Assembly: GCF_900105345.1 (NCBI RefSeq)
Contig: NZ_FNSN01000003.1
Span: forward strand, 1,302,001-1,366,000
From: Arthrobacter woluwensis
GTDB taxonomy: Bacteria > Actinomycetota > Actinomycetes > Actinomycetales > Micrococcaceae
Direction: 5' to 3'
DNA length: 64,000 bases
Shown: one piece after another, positions 26,626 through 35,380 of the stretch
How the letters are laid out: each line of letters opens with the position of its first letter
How positions within the stretch are numbered: the first letter of the stretch is position 1
The notes under the pieces: generated by a model
What the model saw: only the letters and a program-made list of their open reading frames with translations
Database searches by the model: none
What the model was told of the DNA's origin: nothing
Translations under genes and position numbers: made by a program

Positions 26626-26949
26626 GTGACGTACGTAATCGCGCAGCCTTGCGTGGACGTGAAGGACAAGGCCTGCATTGAGGAATGCCCGGTCGACTGT
26701 ATCTACGAAGGCGAGCGTTCCCTCTACATCCACCCGGACGAGTGCGTCGACTGCGGCGCCTGCGAGCCGGTCTGCCCCGTCGAGGCCATCTACTACGAGG
26801 ACGACGTCCCCGACGAGTGGAGCGAGTACTACAAGGCCAACGTCGAGTTCTTCGTGGACCTCGGTTCTCCCGGCGGCGCCGCCAAGGTCGGCAACACCGG
26901 AACGGATCACCCGTTCATCTCAGCTCTTCCGCCGCAGAACCAGGACTGA
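26626..26949 (+). CDS. fdxA: 7Fe ferredoxin
   Basis: A 107-aa ferredoxin carrying one 3Fe-4S and one 4Fe-4S cluster. The Cys patterns are PCVDVKDKACIEECPVDC near the start and ECVDCGACEPVCPVEA in the middle. The C-terminal region is the longer extension typical of actinobacterial FdxA/FdxC. It passes electrons to redox enzymes such as P450s or dehydrogenases; its partners are not in the window. Start GTG at 26626 has AAGGA upstream; the earlier ATG in the same frame (26563) overlaps the promoter and is not in family members. It lies 11 bp before dapC, and the two are probably one operon, as in mycobacteria. Confidence 0.96.
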   Translation: MTYVIAQPCVDVKDKACIEECPVDCIYEGERSLYIHPDECVDCGACEPVCPVEAIYYEDDVPDEWSEYYKANVEFFVDLGSPGGAAKVGNTGTDHPFISALPPQNQD

Positions 26950-26960
26950 GTTCCGCGACG

Positions 26961-28103
26961 ATGGCGTTTCCCTCGGAGACCTTCGGTCTGAGCCTTCCTG
27001 AATACCCCTGGGAGGCTCTGGCGCCTTACCGGGCCAAGGCCGCGCAGCACCCGGGCGGTGTGGTGGACCTGTCCATCGGCACCCCGGTGGACCCCACGCC
27101 GGCCTTCATCCAGGACGCCCTGGCGGCAGCCGCCGACGCCCATGGATACCCCACGGTGCACGGCACCCCGGCGCTCCGCGAGGCCGTGGTCGACTGGTTC
27201 GCCCGCCGCCGGAACGTCTCGGGGCTGAATCCCGACGCCGTCCTGCCGACCGTCGGGTCCAAGGAGATGGTCGCCTGGCTGCCGTTCTTCCTGGGCCTGA
27301 AGCCCGGCGACGTCGTGGTGCGGCCGAGCGTCGCCTACCCCACGTATGACATCGGCGCCCAGCTGGTGGGCGCCACGCCGATCGCCGCCGATGACCTCGA
27401 TGAGCTGGACGCCGCCACGCGCGCCAAGGTCCGTCTGGTCTGGCTGAACTCGCCGGGCAACCCCACGGGAGAGGTCCGGTCAGCCGAGCGCCTCAAGAAG
27501 GTGGTGGACCAGGCGCGTGCACAGGGCGCCGTGGTCGCCTCCGACGAGTGCTACGCCGAACTGGGATGGGACGCCTGGGACGCACAGCGGGGCGGCGAGG
27601 CCGTCCCCAGCGTGCTGGACGAGAGGGTCAGCGGGGGAGACGTGTCCGGTCTGCTCGCCGTGTACTCCCTCAGCAAGCAGTCCAATCTGGCCGGCTACCG
27701 GGCGTCGTTCGCGGCCGGTGATCCCGTGCTGATCGCCAACCAGGTGAACGCCCGCAAGCACGCCGGCATGATCGTTCCGGCACCCGTGCAGGCCGCGTTG
27801 CGGATCGCCCTGGGGGACGACGCCCACGTGCAGGCGCAGAAGGACCTCTACCGTGGCCGCCGCGAGCGTCTTCTGCCCGCGCTCCGCCACTTCGGCCTGG
27901 ACATCCAGCACTCCGAGGCCGGCCTGTACCTGTGGAGCACCGCGGGCGAGGACACCTGGACGACGGTGGACCGCCTGGCCGAGCGCGGCATCGTGTGCGG
28001 CCCCGGCGTCTTCTACGGCCGCCGCGGCGAAGGCTTCGTCCGGATCGCCCTCACGGCCACGGACGAGCGCGTCGACGCCGCGGTGGAGCGCCTGCTCGCC
28101 TGA
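26961..28103 (+). CDS. dapC: N-succinyldiaminopimelate aminotransferase
   Basis: A 380-aa fold type I PLP aminotransferase. It converts N-succinyl-2-amino-6-ketopimelate to N-succinyl-LL-2,6-diaminopimelate in lysine and peptidoglycan synthesis. Visible are the N-SPGNPTGEV segment (Asn contacting PLP), DECYAELGW (Asp to the pyridine N), the Schiff-base Lys in SLSKQSNLAGYR and the C-terminal Arg in FVRIALTAT. The ATG at 26961 starts the family consensus; the upstream frame belongs to a fdxA shadow. With dapD and dapE nearby the succinylase branch is nearly complete here. Confidence 0.95.
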   Translation: MAFPSETFGLSLPEYPWEALAPYRAKAAQHPGGVVDLSIGTPVDPTPAFIQDALAAAADAHGYPTVHGTPALREAVVDWFARRRNVSGLNPDAVLPTVGSKEMVAWLPFFLGLKPGDVVVRPSVAYPTYDIGAQLVGATPIAADDLDELDAATRAKVRLVWLNSPGNPTGEVRSAERLKKVVDQARAQGAVVASDECYAELGWDAWDAQRGGEAVPSVLDERVSGGDVSGLLAVYSLSKQSNLAGYRASFAAGDPVLIANQVNARKHAGMIVPAPVQAALRIALGDDAHVQAQKDLYRGRRERLLPALRHFGLDIQHSEAGLYLWSTAGEDTWTTVDRLAERGIVCGPGVFYGRRGEGFVRIALTATDERVDAAVERLLA

Positions 28104-28328
28104 GGTCCGGCGTCGTCCTTCTACTCCGCGGGGGAACGCCGCGCAAGGCTTGCTGGGAAAAAGCTGTCGATTAGGGTAGCGCTTGCCGGTGGTTGTAGTT
28201 TGTTACTGGAAACCTGGCGATTCCTCCGGGAAATCCGCCCTGGCTTTGTCGGATACGGCCAACCCGCAGCCGCTGAAGCCACTGGATCACGAGTTCTACC
28301 GGGGCGACGCCCCCATGAAGGAGACTCC

Positions 28329-29612
28329 ATGACTGAGCACAAGAGCGCAACGCTCCGCCATGACAACGGCGAGCTGCAACTTCCCCGTATCGCCGCGGTG
28401 GAAGGCAACGACGGGTATGACGTCTCCAAGCTCCTGAAGGCCACGGGCGCCGTCACCTACGACCCCGGGTTCATGAACACGGCGGCCACCTCGTCCGCCA
28501 TCACCTACATCGACGGCGATGCCGGCATCCTGCGGTACCGCGGGTACCCGATCGAGCAGCTGGCGCAGCACTCCAGCTTCCTCGAGGTCTCCTACCTCCT
28601 GATCTACGGCGAACTGCCGACCCCGACCGAACTCGAGGAGTTCGATCAGAAGATCCGCCGCCACACGCTGCTGCACGAGGATCTCAAGGGCTTCTTCGGA
28701 GGCTTCCCGCGCGACGCGCACCCGATGCCGGTGCTGTCCTCCGCCGTCTCCGCGCTGTCCACCTTCTACCAGGACTCCCTGGACCCCTTCAACCAGGAGC
28801 AGGTGGAGCTTTCCACCATCCGCCTCCTGGCCAAGGTCCCGGTCATCGCGGCGTACGCCCACAAGAAGTCCATCGGACAGCCGATGCTGTACCCGGACAA
28901 CTCGATGAACCTGGTCGAGAACTTCCTGCGCCTGTCCTTCGGTCTCCCGGTGGAGCAGTACGAGCTGGACCCGACCATCGTGAAGGCCCTGGACCTGCTG
29001 CTCATCCTGCACGCGGACCACGAGCAGAACTGCTCCACCTCCACGGTGCGTCTCGTGGGCTCGGCCAACGCCAATCTCTTCGCCTCCGTCTCGGCCGGCA
29101 TCAACGCCCTCTTCGGTCCCGCCCACGGCGGCGCCAACGAGGCCGTCCTGAAGATGCTCCGCCAGATCCAGGCCGACGGCATCAAGCCGGAGGACTACAT
29201 GGAAAAGGTGAAGAACAAGGAGGACGGCGTCCGCCTCATGGGCTTCGGCCACCGCGTGTACAAGAACTACGACCCGCGCGCCAAGATCATCAAGGCGACT
29301 GCTCATGAGGTCCTTGGCAAGCTCGGCGGCAACGACGAACTGCTGGACATCGCGATGCGCCTGGAGGAGAAGGCCCTGGCGGATGACTACTTCATCCAGC
29401 GCAAGCTCTACCCGAACGTGGACTTCTACACCGGCCTGATCTACAAGGCCATGGGCTTCCCGGAGAAGATGTTCACCGTGCTCTTCGCCATCGGCCGCCT
29501 GCCGGGCTGGATCGCCCAGTGGCGCGAGATGATCAACGATCCCGCCACCAAGATCGGCCGTCCGCGTCAGCTCTACACGGGCTACCCGGAGCGCAACTAC
29601 CCGGCGGTCTGA
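28329..29612 (+). CDS. gltA: Citrate synthase
   Basis: A 427-aa type I citrate synthase that condenses acetyl-CoA and oxaloacetate. Family landmarks are the N-terminal beta domain with GDAGILRYRGYPIEQLAQ, catalytic His in LHADHEQNCSTSTVR, the second active-site His in GFGHRVYKNYDPRA (Asp also in this block) and a conserved PGWIAQWREM near the end. AAGGAG before the ATG at 28329 fixes the start. The upstream 225 bp contain an AT-rich promoter-like stretch around 28170. Downstream is a 22-bp hairpin. Confidence 0.97.
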   Translation: MTEHKSATLRHDNGELQLPRIAAVEGNDGYDVSKLLKATGAVTYDPGFMNTAATSSAITYIDGDAGILRYRGYPIEQLAQHSSFLEVSYLLIYGELPTPTELEEFDQKIRRHTLLHEDLKGFFGGFPRDAHPMPVLSSAVSALSTFYQDSLDPFNQEQVELSTIRLLAKVPVIAAYAHKKSIGQPMLYPDNSMNLVENFLRLSFGLPVEQYELDPTIVKALDLLLILHADHEQNCSTSTVRLVGSANANLFASVSAGINALFGPAHGGANEAVLKMLRQIQADGIKPEDYMEKVKNKEDGVRLMGFGHRVYKNYDPRAKIIKATAHEVLGKLGGNDELLDIAMRLEEKALADDYFIQRKLYPNVDFYTGLIYKAMGFPEKMFTVLFAIGRLPGWIAQWREMINDPATKIGRPRQLYTGYPERNYPAV

Positions 29613-29623
29613 TCTTCATATCA

Positions 29624-29672
29624 ACGACGACGGCGGCCACTCACCTTTCCGGTGAGTGGCCGCCGTCGTCGT
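29624..29672. terminator. Bidirectional terminator between gltA and galE
   Basis: A perfect 22-bp stem (29624-29645 with 29651-29672) and TTTCC loop between two convergent genes. The ACGACGACGGCG base of the arm recurs in the tatB-mrp terminator. Confidence 0.9.
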
Positions 29673-29702
29673 CAGAGCGTCGGAGCGTCAGAGATGCTCC
29701 CG

Positions 29703-30716
29703 TCAGGAGGCGTAGCCGTTCGGGTTGTTCTTCTGCCAGCGCCAGTGGTCCTCGCACATCTGGTCCAGGGTCTTCGTCGTGGACCAGCCCAGATCCGCCA
29801 GGGCGGCACTGGCATCCGCGTAGCTCTCGGCGACGTCGCCAGGCCGGCGCGCAGCGAATTCGTACGGCAGGGAGCGACCCACGGCCCGGGAGAAGGCGGT
29901 GAGGACTTCCAGCACACTCGCGCCATTTCCGGTGCCCAGGTTCCAGCGGTGCGTGCCGCCGTGGGTGGAGATGTAGTTCAGGGCGGCGACGTGGCCCGCG
30001 GCGAGATCCACCACGTGGATGTAGTCGCGGACGCCGGTCCCGTCCACCGTGGGGTAGTCGTTGCCGAAGATCATGAGCTTCTCGCGCCGGCCCACGGCCA
30101 CCTGGGCGATGAAGGGCATGAGGTTGTTGGGGATGCCGCTGGGGTCCTCGCCGATGAGGCCGGACTCGTGGGCGCCGACCGGGTTGAAGTACCGGAGAAG
30201 GGCGATGGACCAGCGGTCGTCCGAGGCGCCGAGGTCCGCGAGGATGTCCTCGATCTGCTCCTTGGTGCGGCCGTACGGGTTGTTGGCGCCCATCTCCATC
30301 TTCTCGACGAAGGGCGCAGTGTTGTGATCCCCGTACACGGTGGCGGAGGAACTGAAGACGATGCTGCGCACGCCGTGGGCGTCCATGGCGCGGAGCAGGT
30401 TGATGGTGCCGGCCACGTTCCGGTAGTAGTACTCCAGCGGGATGCTCGCAGACTCGCCCACGGCCTTGAGGCCGGCGAAGTGGATGACGGAGCTGAAGTC
30501 ATACGTGCTGAAGAGGCGCTCCAGGCCTTCCGGATCGGTCAGATCCACCTGGTGGAAGGGCACGGGCTTGCCGCTGAGCTGCGCCACCCGGCGCAGGGAC
30601 TCCTCGCTGGAGTTGGACAGATTGTCCATCACCACCACGTCGTGCCCGGCCTCCTGGAGAGCCAGGACAGTGTGCGAACCGATGTAGCCGGAACCGCCGG
30701 TAACCAAAATCGTCAT
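29703..30716 (-). CDS. galE: UDP-glucose 4-epimerase
   Basis: A 337-aa short-chain dehydrogenase/reductase of the extended type. It interconverts UDP-glucose and UDP-galactose with bound NAD. Motifs: TGGSGYIGSH (NAD), the catalytic Ser in FSSSATVYG, the YxxxK pair in NPYGRTK, and the LRYFNPVGAHESG and GTGVRDYIHVVDLA blocks. No SD precedes the ATG at 30716; TACGGT lies exactly 6 nt upstream, so the transcript is probably leaderless. It is divergent from the TetR gene. Confidence 0.96.
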   Translation of the reverse strand: MTILVTGGSGYIGSHTVLALQEAGHDVVVMDNLSNSSEESLRRVAQLSGKPVPFHQVDLTDPEGLERLFSTYDFSSVIHFAGLKAVGESASIPLEYYYRNVAGTINLLRAMDAHGVRSIVFSSSATVYGDHNTAPFVEKMEMGANNPYGRTKEQIEDILADLGASDDRWSIALLRYFNPVGAHESGLIGEDPSGIPNNLMPFIAQVAVGRREKLMIFGNDYPTVDGTGVRDYIHVVDLAAGHVAALNYISTHGGTHRWNLGTGNGASVLEVLTAFSRAVGRSLPYEFAARRPGDVAESYADASAALADLGWSTTKTLDQMCEDHWRWQKNNPNGYAS

Positions 30717-30722
30717 GGCTTC

Positions 30723-30728
30723 ACCGTA
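30723..30728 (-). promoter_or_regulatory. -10 element of galE
   Basis: On the minus strand TACGGT is followed by GAAGCC (6 nt) and the ATG. Confidence 0.65.
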
Positions 30729-30758
30729 TCGCAGCGGGCAGAAGAAGCGCAGGTGTGC

Positions 30759-30764
30759 TACAAA
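30759..30764 (+). promoter_or_regulatory. -10-like element of the TetR gene at 30771
   Basis: TACAAA ends 6 nt before the GTG; the longer run TACAAACT also offers CAAACT 4 nt away. Confidence 0.5.
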
Positions 30765-30770
30765 CTAAGG

Positions 30771-31391
30771 GTGCCGAAAGTCGTGAATGCAGCAGCCCGT
30801 AGAGCAGACGTCGCCGATGCGGTGTTCCGGATCATCGCCACCGACGGCCTCGCCAGGGTGTCCCTCCGGGAAGTCGCCGCCGAGGCCGACCTCGTGGTCG
30901 GATCCGTGCGGCACTATTTCACCGACAGCGCCGAGCTCCTGGAACACGCGTTCGCCACGGCCAACGAACGGCTGGAGCTGCGGCTGTCCGCTCGCCTTCC
31001 CGCCGTGCAGGCGGCCGCGGAACGCGACGATGCAGACGGTCTCCGCGAAGCCTCGCTGGCGCTGCTCGCGGAGTTCCTGCCCCTGGACGGGAACAGCGCC
31101 GCCGAGTGCAGCGCCAGGACCGAGTTCCGCCTGGCCTCCCGCGGCAACGCCGGGCTCCAGGCGGAGGCCGAGCGTGGGTACCGGGCGGCGGCCGCCGTCG
31201 TCGGGCAGCTTATCCAGGCCTTCCGGCCGGAGGGACGGCTCGAGGACCTGGTGGTGGAGGCGGAACGCCTCATGTCGCTGCTGGACGGCCTTTCCCTGCA
31301 CGCGCTCGTGCACACCCGATGGCTGGACGCCGCGATGTGCCGGAGCGTTCTGCTGGCCCATCTGGCGAGCCTGGAATCGCGGGAGATTTAG
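30771..31391 (+). CDS. TetR/AcrR-family regulator (BetI-like)
   Basis: A 206-aa TetR repressor. The helix-turn-helix (residues ~12-55) reads DGLARVSLREVAAEADLVVGSVRHYF, which is BetI-like, and the C-terminal domain is helical. Its ligand is unknown. The start is GTG at 30771; the frame is open far upstream but that part is the antisense of galE. The gene is probably leaderless. It is divergent from galE, so galE or the gene may be its target, although no palindrome is evident in the 54-bp gap. Confidence 0.88.
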   Translation: MPKVVNAAARRADVADAVFRIIATDGLARVSLREVAAEADLVVGSVRHYFTDSAELLEHAFATANERLELRLSARLPAVQAAAERDDADGLREASLALLAEFLPLDGNSAAECSARTEFRLASRGNAGLQAEAERGYRAAAAVVGQLIQAFRPEGRLEDLVVEAERLMSLLDGLSLHALVHTRWLDAAMCRSVLLAHLASLESREI

Positions 31392-31480
31392 GGCCTGGGG
31401 CCATTAACACGACGCGCCCGCGGATCTACACTGAGAGCCGGGGCCATGAGCCGTTGAAGCGGCATGGCCAGGAGGTCTGC

Positions 31481-32122
31481 ATGAGCGTCGATGAACCCAT
31501 CGGCCCCGGACGGTCCGGGGCGGACGAGCCTGCTCCATGGAACATCACCGTGGGCACCTCCTTCCCACTGCTCGTCGCTCTGTATCTGCGGGACAGCTCA
31601 GGTATGCACGACGCCGGCATCCCGACCCTGGCGCCCATCGAACCGCGCGTCCACGGCAGTGAGCATCACCACCTGATCTCCGAGGTGGGCGGCCGCGACG
31701 CGCTCCGGATCGAATGGGAGGCCTGGTGGGAACACCTGCTCAGGACCCACCACAGCCACACACAGGCTCCCGTGATCCTGGAGACCGCGCAATTCGTGGG
31801 TTCTCCGGCGTTGCACCGCATCGCCAGCGCGCATCGCGGCGCGGCCTACAGCTGGGCCGAGGCGCGGGTCCGTGAGCACACGCAGCATCAGGCACGGCAT
31901 TCCGGGGTGCTGGAAGCCGAGGTGGAAGCCGTCGTGAAGGCCCGGGAGAGGGCCGTCAGGCGACGGGCGCGGGCGTTCAGTCTCAACGTCGTGGTGCTGC
32001 CGTTCGCCGAGCCGCGGGCCTGGTACCCGGAGCCGGAGCTCGTGCTCCTCAGCCATCACCTCGTGGGGGACCCGCCGCTCCTGCGCAGCTACCTGGAACC
32101 GATCGTGGAGCTGCTCGTCTGA
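31481..32122 (+). CDS. Hypothetical protein
   Basis: A 213-aa soluble protein. It has an acidic/proline N-terminus, a WNITVGTSFPLLVALYLRD segment, a His-rich stretch (GSEHHHLISEVGG and THHSHTQAP) and a basic helical region (VVKARERAVRRRARAFSLNVVVLPF) near the end. No signal peptide, membrane helix or known domain is apparent. AGGAGGT sits 5 nt before the ATG, one of the best ribosome sites in the window, so it is likely well translated. It follows the TetR gene by 89 bp. Confidence 0.75.
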   Translation: MSVDEPIGPGRSGADEPAPWNITVGTSFPLLVALYLRDSSGMHDAGIPTLAPIEPRVHGSEHHHLISEVGGRDALRIEWEAWWEHLLRTHHSHTQAPVILETAQFVGSPALHRIASAHRGAAYSWAEARVREHTQHQARHSGVLEAEVEAVVKARERAVRRRARAFSLNVVVLPFAEPRAWYPEPELVLLSHHLVGDPPLLRSYLEPIVELLV

Positions 32123-32171
32123 CGAGCACGCGGTGCTGGTCAGGGAGGAGCCTGTGCTGACCTGGGAGTGC

Positions 32172-33026
32172 TCAGGCCCCCGGACCCGAGGCCAGGGTGA
32201 TGACCACCTGCTGGCCGAGCGAATGCGTGGAACGCCAGCCATCCCGGTTCTCGCGCAGCCAAGTCTGGGTGTTGTAGTCCACGCGGTCGATGCCGTAGGT
32301 CTTGGCGTGGGCGACGGCCCAGTGCGCCACGGCCCAGCCGGTGGTCCCGGAGACATCCACCCGGACCTCCCGTCCCGACCCCTCGAGCCCGAGATGCGGG
32401 AATGCCTTCGCGAGTTCCTTCCGAACCGCTTGGGGGTCACCGGCTCCGGAAGCGGGGGCGAGGCTGCAGCTGAACGACGCCGGGGACTGTCCGGTCAGGG
32501 ATGAGGCGAACGCGCGGCCCTCGCTCTCGTGATCGGCGTAGGCCTCGGGGAAGGCGGAACGCTGAACGGTCTGCGCGGCTTCCGTCAGGGGGATCGACTG
32601 GTAGTTCGGCACCTTCACCAGGGCCTTGTAGAACGTGGCCGTGGAGAAATAGGGGTCCATGATCTGGGCTTCGGTGCCCCAGCCCTGGGAGGGACGCTGC
32701 TGGAAGAGCCCGCGGGAATCGGGACCGGCCGCGTCACCGTAGTTGAGGTTCCGCAGATTCGATTCCTGGATGGCCGTGGCGATCGCGATCGAGGACGCTC
32801 GCGGCGGGAGCTCTCGGCTGACCCCGACCGCGGAGATCAGCGAAGCATAGGCCGACTGCTCGGGGGTCAGCTGGAACTTCTGGCCGGATACGTCGGCCGT
32901 GCACAGCTCAGGGCCGTCGGCGCTGATCGTGTGGGTCAGCTGGACGGCGACCCAGATGCCCCCGGCCACGAGGCTGGCGACGAGGACGAGCGTGATCCAG
33001 AGCCTGAGGTGGCGACGTCGAGACAC
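32172..33026 (-). CDS. Membrane-anchored lysozyme-like (transglycosylase-fold) protein
   Basis: A 284-aa protein with one N-terminal transmembrane anchor (residues ~9-29) and an extracytoplasmic domain. The block IAIATAIQESNLRNLNYGD followed by SRGLFQQRPSQGWGT resembles the active-site region of lysozyme-like transglycosylases, with Glu in the QES motif as candidate acid. The next part has FYKALVKVPNYQ and AAQTVQRSAFPEAYADHE, conserved in actinobacterial homologues that are usually left unnamed. The C-terminal ~100 residues may bind cell wall. GTG start at 33026 with CGGAAG upstream. Peptidoglycan is the likely target, which is inference. Confidence 0.72.
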   Translation of the reverse strand: MSRRRHLRLWITLVLVASLVAGGIWVAVQLTHTISADGPELCTADVSGQKFQLTPEQSAYASLISAVGVSRELPPRASSIAIATAIQESNLRNLNYGDAAGPDSRGLFQQRPSQGWGTEAQIMDPYFSTATFYKALVKVPNYQSIPLTEAAQTVQRSAFPEAYADHESEGRAFASSLTGQSPASFSCSLAPASGAGDPQAVRKELAKAFPHLGLEGSGREVRVDVSGTTGWAVAHWAVAHAKTYGIDRVDYNTQTWLRENRDGWRSTHSLGQQVVITLASGPGA

Positions 33027-33052
33027 GAGAAGCTTCCGTTGGGGGACAGGAA

Positions 33053-33081
33053 AGGGGGTGGGACCACTGGCCCCGCCCCCT
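33053..33081 (-). terminator. Terminator downstream of dapD
   Basis: A stem of about 10 bp, AGGGGGTGGG (33053-33062) with CCCGCCCCCT-type bases to 33081 (one G-T pair). Read on the minus strand it ends in CCCTTTCC. Confidence 0.65.
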
Positions 33082-33103
33082 CCATGGTAAATGGCGTTCC
33101 TGA

Positions 33104-34114
33104 CTAGTTGGCGTGCAGCGCCTCGTTAAGCTCGACGGTCTGGCCCTTGCGGGGCAGCACCTCGACCTCGCCGGTGCTGGAGTTGCGGCGGAAGAGGAGG
33201 TTCGGGACGCCGGAGAGTTCCACGGCCTTCACGATCTGCTGCTGCTCCTCGCCATCGGCGTCCTTGGGGCCGTGCACGCGGACGCGCGTCCCGGCCGTGA
33301 CGTACAGGCCGGCCTCGACGACGGAGTCGTCGCCGATGCTGATGCCCACGCCGGAGTTGGCGCCCAGCAGGACCCGCTCGCCCAGCGCGACGCGTTCTTT
33401 GCCACCGCCGGACAGGGTGCCCATGATCGAGGCGCCGCCGCCGACGTCGGTCCCGTTGCCCGCCACGACGCCGGCCGAGATGCGGCCCTCCACCATGGAG
33501 GTGCCCAGGGTGCCGGCGTTGAAGTTCACGAAGCCCTCGTGCATGACCGTGGTGCCGTCGGCGAGGTGCGCCCCCAGGCGGACGCGGTCGGCGTCGGCGA
33601 TCCGCACACCGGTGGGGACCACGTAATCCACCATGCGGGGGAACTTGTCCACGCCGTAGACCGTGACGTTTCCGCGCTTGCGCAGCTTGGCGCGCACGCC
33701 TTCGAAGCCCTCGGGCAGGGCCGGGCCGAAGTTGGTCCACACGACGTTGGCGAGCTTGCCGAAGAGGCCGTCCAGGTTGATGGTGTTCGGGGCCACGAGG
33801 CGGTGGGAGAGCAGGTGCAGCCGCAGGTAGGCGTCGGCGGTGTCCGCGGGGGCCTCGTCCAGGTCGATCTGGACGAAGACCACCTGCTGCTGGGTGCCGC
33901 GGTCGGCGTCGTCCCCGGCGGCAGCCGCTTCGATCAGGTCCTGCGGGGCGTTCTCCACGGACCGCAGGGACCCGGCGGCCTCACCCAGGGCGGGAGCCGG
34001 GAACCAGACGTCCAGGACGGTGGCGTCCTCGCCGCGGACGGCGATGGTGGCGATGCCGAAACCGTGGGCGGTCCGGCTCTGGGCGGAAGCGTTCTCAGGG
34101 GCTGCGGAAGTCAT
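33104..34114 (-). CDS. dapD: 2,3,4,5-tetrahydropyridine-2,6-dicarboxylate N-succinyltransferase
   Basis: A 336-aa trimeric transferase that succinylates tetrahydrodipicolinate in lysine/diaminopimelate synthesis. The C-terminal two-thirds form a left-handed beta helix of hexapeptide repeats (GAHLADGTTVMHEGFVNF, GRISAGVVAGNGTDVGGGAS, GERVLLGANSGVGISIGDDS). The N-terminal domain is the longer actinobacterial form. The start at ATG 34114 lies exactly 6 nt after a TAAACT -10; no SD is seen, so the mRNA is probably leaderless. It is divergent from dapE, with the two start codons only 68 bp apart. Confidence 0.95.
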   Translation of the reverse strand: MTSAAPENASAQSRTAHGFGIATIAVRGEDATVLDVWFPAPALGEAAGSLRSVENAPQDLIEAAAAGDDADRGTQQQVVFVQIDLDEAPADTADAYLRLHLLSHRLVAPNTINLDGLFGKLANVVWTNFGPALPEGFEGVRAKLRKRGNVTVYGVDKFPRMVDYVVPTGVRIADADRVRLGAHLADGTTVMHEGFVNFNAGTLGTSMVEGRISAGVVAGNGTDVGGGASIMGTLSGGGKERVALGERVLLGANSGVGISIGDDSVVEAGLYVTAGTRVRVHGPKDADGEEQQQIVKAVELSGVPNLLFRRNSSTGEVEVLPRKGQTVELNEALHAN

Positions 34115-34120
34115 GCGAGC

Positions 34121-34126
34121 AGTTTA
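34121..34126 (-). promoter_or_regulatory. -10 element of dapD
   Basis: On the minus strand TAAACT, then GCTCGC (6 nt), then ATG. It mirrors the dapE promoter. Confidence 0.7.
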
Positions 34127-34170
34127 TCGGCGCGTCGTGCGGCCTCAAAAGCAGCGGCTCCGCGTGACGG

Positions 34171-34176
34171 TAGAGT
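34171..34176 (+). promoter_or_regulatory. -10 element of dapE
   Basis: TAGAGT, then GAAAAA (6 nt), then the ATG at 34183. The poly-A in this short gap is not an SD. Confidence 0.7.
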
Positions 34177-34182
34177 GAAAAA

Positions 34183-35286
34183 ATGACCGCTCTGGACCTT
34201 CAGCAGGACGTTTCGCTCCTCACCGCCGCCTTGATCGACATCAACAGCGTCTCCGATCAGGAGACCGCCATCGCCGACGCGGTGGAACAGGCCCTGCGGG
34301 CCCTGGACCACTTCGAGGTGACGCGCGACGGCGACTCGATCGTCGCGCGCACGACGGCGGGCCACGCCGAACGTGTCATCCTCGCCGGCCACCTGGACAC
34401 CGTGCCCCTGCCGGGCACGGAGGGCGCCCGCGGCACGGTGCCCAGCAGCTGGGACGGCACTCCGGGCGAGGGAGTGCTCCACGGACGCGGCGCCGTCGAC
34501 ATGAAGGGCGGCGTGGCGGTGCAGCTGGCTCTCGCCGCAGCCATCGGACGCGGCGAGCTGGTCCCGCAGCGCGATGTCACGTTCGTCTTCTACGACCACG
34601 AAGAGGTCGAAGCCTCCAAGAGCGGTCTGGGCCGGCTCGTCAAGAACCACCCCGAGCTGCTGACGGGTGACTTCGCGATCCTGCTCGAACCCACCAACGG
34701 CGTGGTGGAGGGTGGCTGCAACGGCACGAGCCGCTTCGAAGTGACCACCCGTGGCGTGGCCGCGCACTCCGCCCGGGCCTGGATGGGGGAGAACGCCATC
34801 CATGCGGTGGCCCCGGTCCTGACCCGGCTCGCCGCCTACCAGCCCCGCACCGTCGCGGTGGACGGGCTGGACTACCGCGAGAGCCTGAACGCTGTGCTCA
34901 TCCACGGTGGCACCGCCGGGAACGTCATCCCGGACGGCTGCGTGGTGGAGATCAACTACCGCTTCGCCCCGGACAAGACCGCGGACGACGCCGAGCTGCA
35001 CGTCAAGCAGCTCATGGAGGGCTTCGACGTGGTGCGGACCGACGCCGCGCCGGGCGCCCGGCCCGGCCTCAACCACCCGGCGGCCGCGAGCTTCGTGGCC
35101 GCGGTCGGTGGCGAGCCGAAACCCAAGTACGGCTGGACCGACGTCGCACGCTTCTCCGAGCTCGGCATCCCCGCCGTGAACTTCGGGCCAGGGGACGCGC
35201 TGCTGGCTCACAAGGACGATGAGCGCGTGGACGCGCAGGCCGTCCGGACGTGCCTGGCAGCACTCACCGCCTGGCTCTCGGACTGA
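34183..35286 (+). CDS. dapE: Succinyl-diaminopimelate desuccinylase
   Basis: A 367-aa M20 metallopeptidase that removes succinate from N-succinyl-LL-diaminopimelate. Metal ligands are seen in AGHLDTVP (His), GAVDMKGG (Asp), DHEEVEASKSG (Glu-Glu pair) and the C-terminal GWTDVARF segment. The dimerisation/lid domain lies between (~170-290). The ATG at 34183 is leaderless. It would act directly after DapC. dapC, dapD and dapE thus lie within 8.4 kb of each other, as in mycobacteria, although separated by gltA and galE. Confidence 0.95.
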   Translation: MTALDLQQDVSLLTAALIDINSVSDQETAIADAVEQALRALDHFEVTRDGDSIVARTTAGHAERVILAGHLDTVPLPGTEGARGTVPSSWDGTPGEGVLHGRGAVDMKGGVAVQLALAAAIGRGELVPQRDVTFVFYDHEEVEASKSGLGRLVKNHPELLTGDFAILLEPTNGVVEGGCNGTSRFEVTTRGVAAHSARAWMGENAIHAVAPVLTRLAAYQPRTVAVDGLDYRESLNAVLIHGGTAGNVIPDGCVVEINYRFAPDKTADDAELHVKQLMEGFDVVRTDAAPGARPGLNHPAAASFVAAVGGEPKPKYGWTDVARFSELGIPAVNFGPGDALLAHKDDERVDAQAVRTCLAALTAWLSD

Positions 35287-35317
35287 GACCGGCGGAACGA
35301 CAGAGTTCGGCGGAACA

Positions 35318-35357
35318 GCAGAGAGGCCGTGACCCCTGGGGGTCACGGCCTCTCTGC
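35318..35357. terminator. Bidirectional terminator between dapE and gluD
   Basis: A perfect 18-bp stem (35318-35335 with 35340-35357) with 4-nt loop CTGG between the convergent genes. Confidence 0.9.
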
Positions 35358-35380
35358 TACGCGGATTCAGGATGCCGGCG

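Noticed and set aside
30765-30770. CTAAGG as ribosome-binding site for the TetR gene at 30771
   Set aside because: It touches the start codon; the spacing is too short for a Shine-Dalgarno site.
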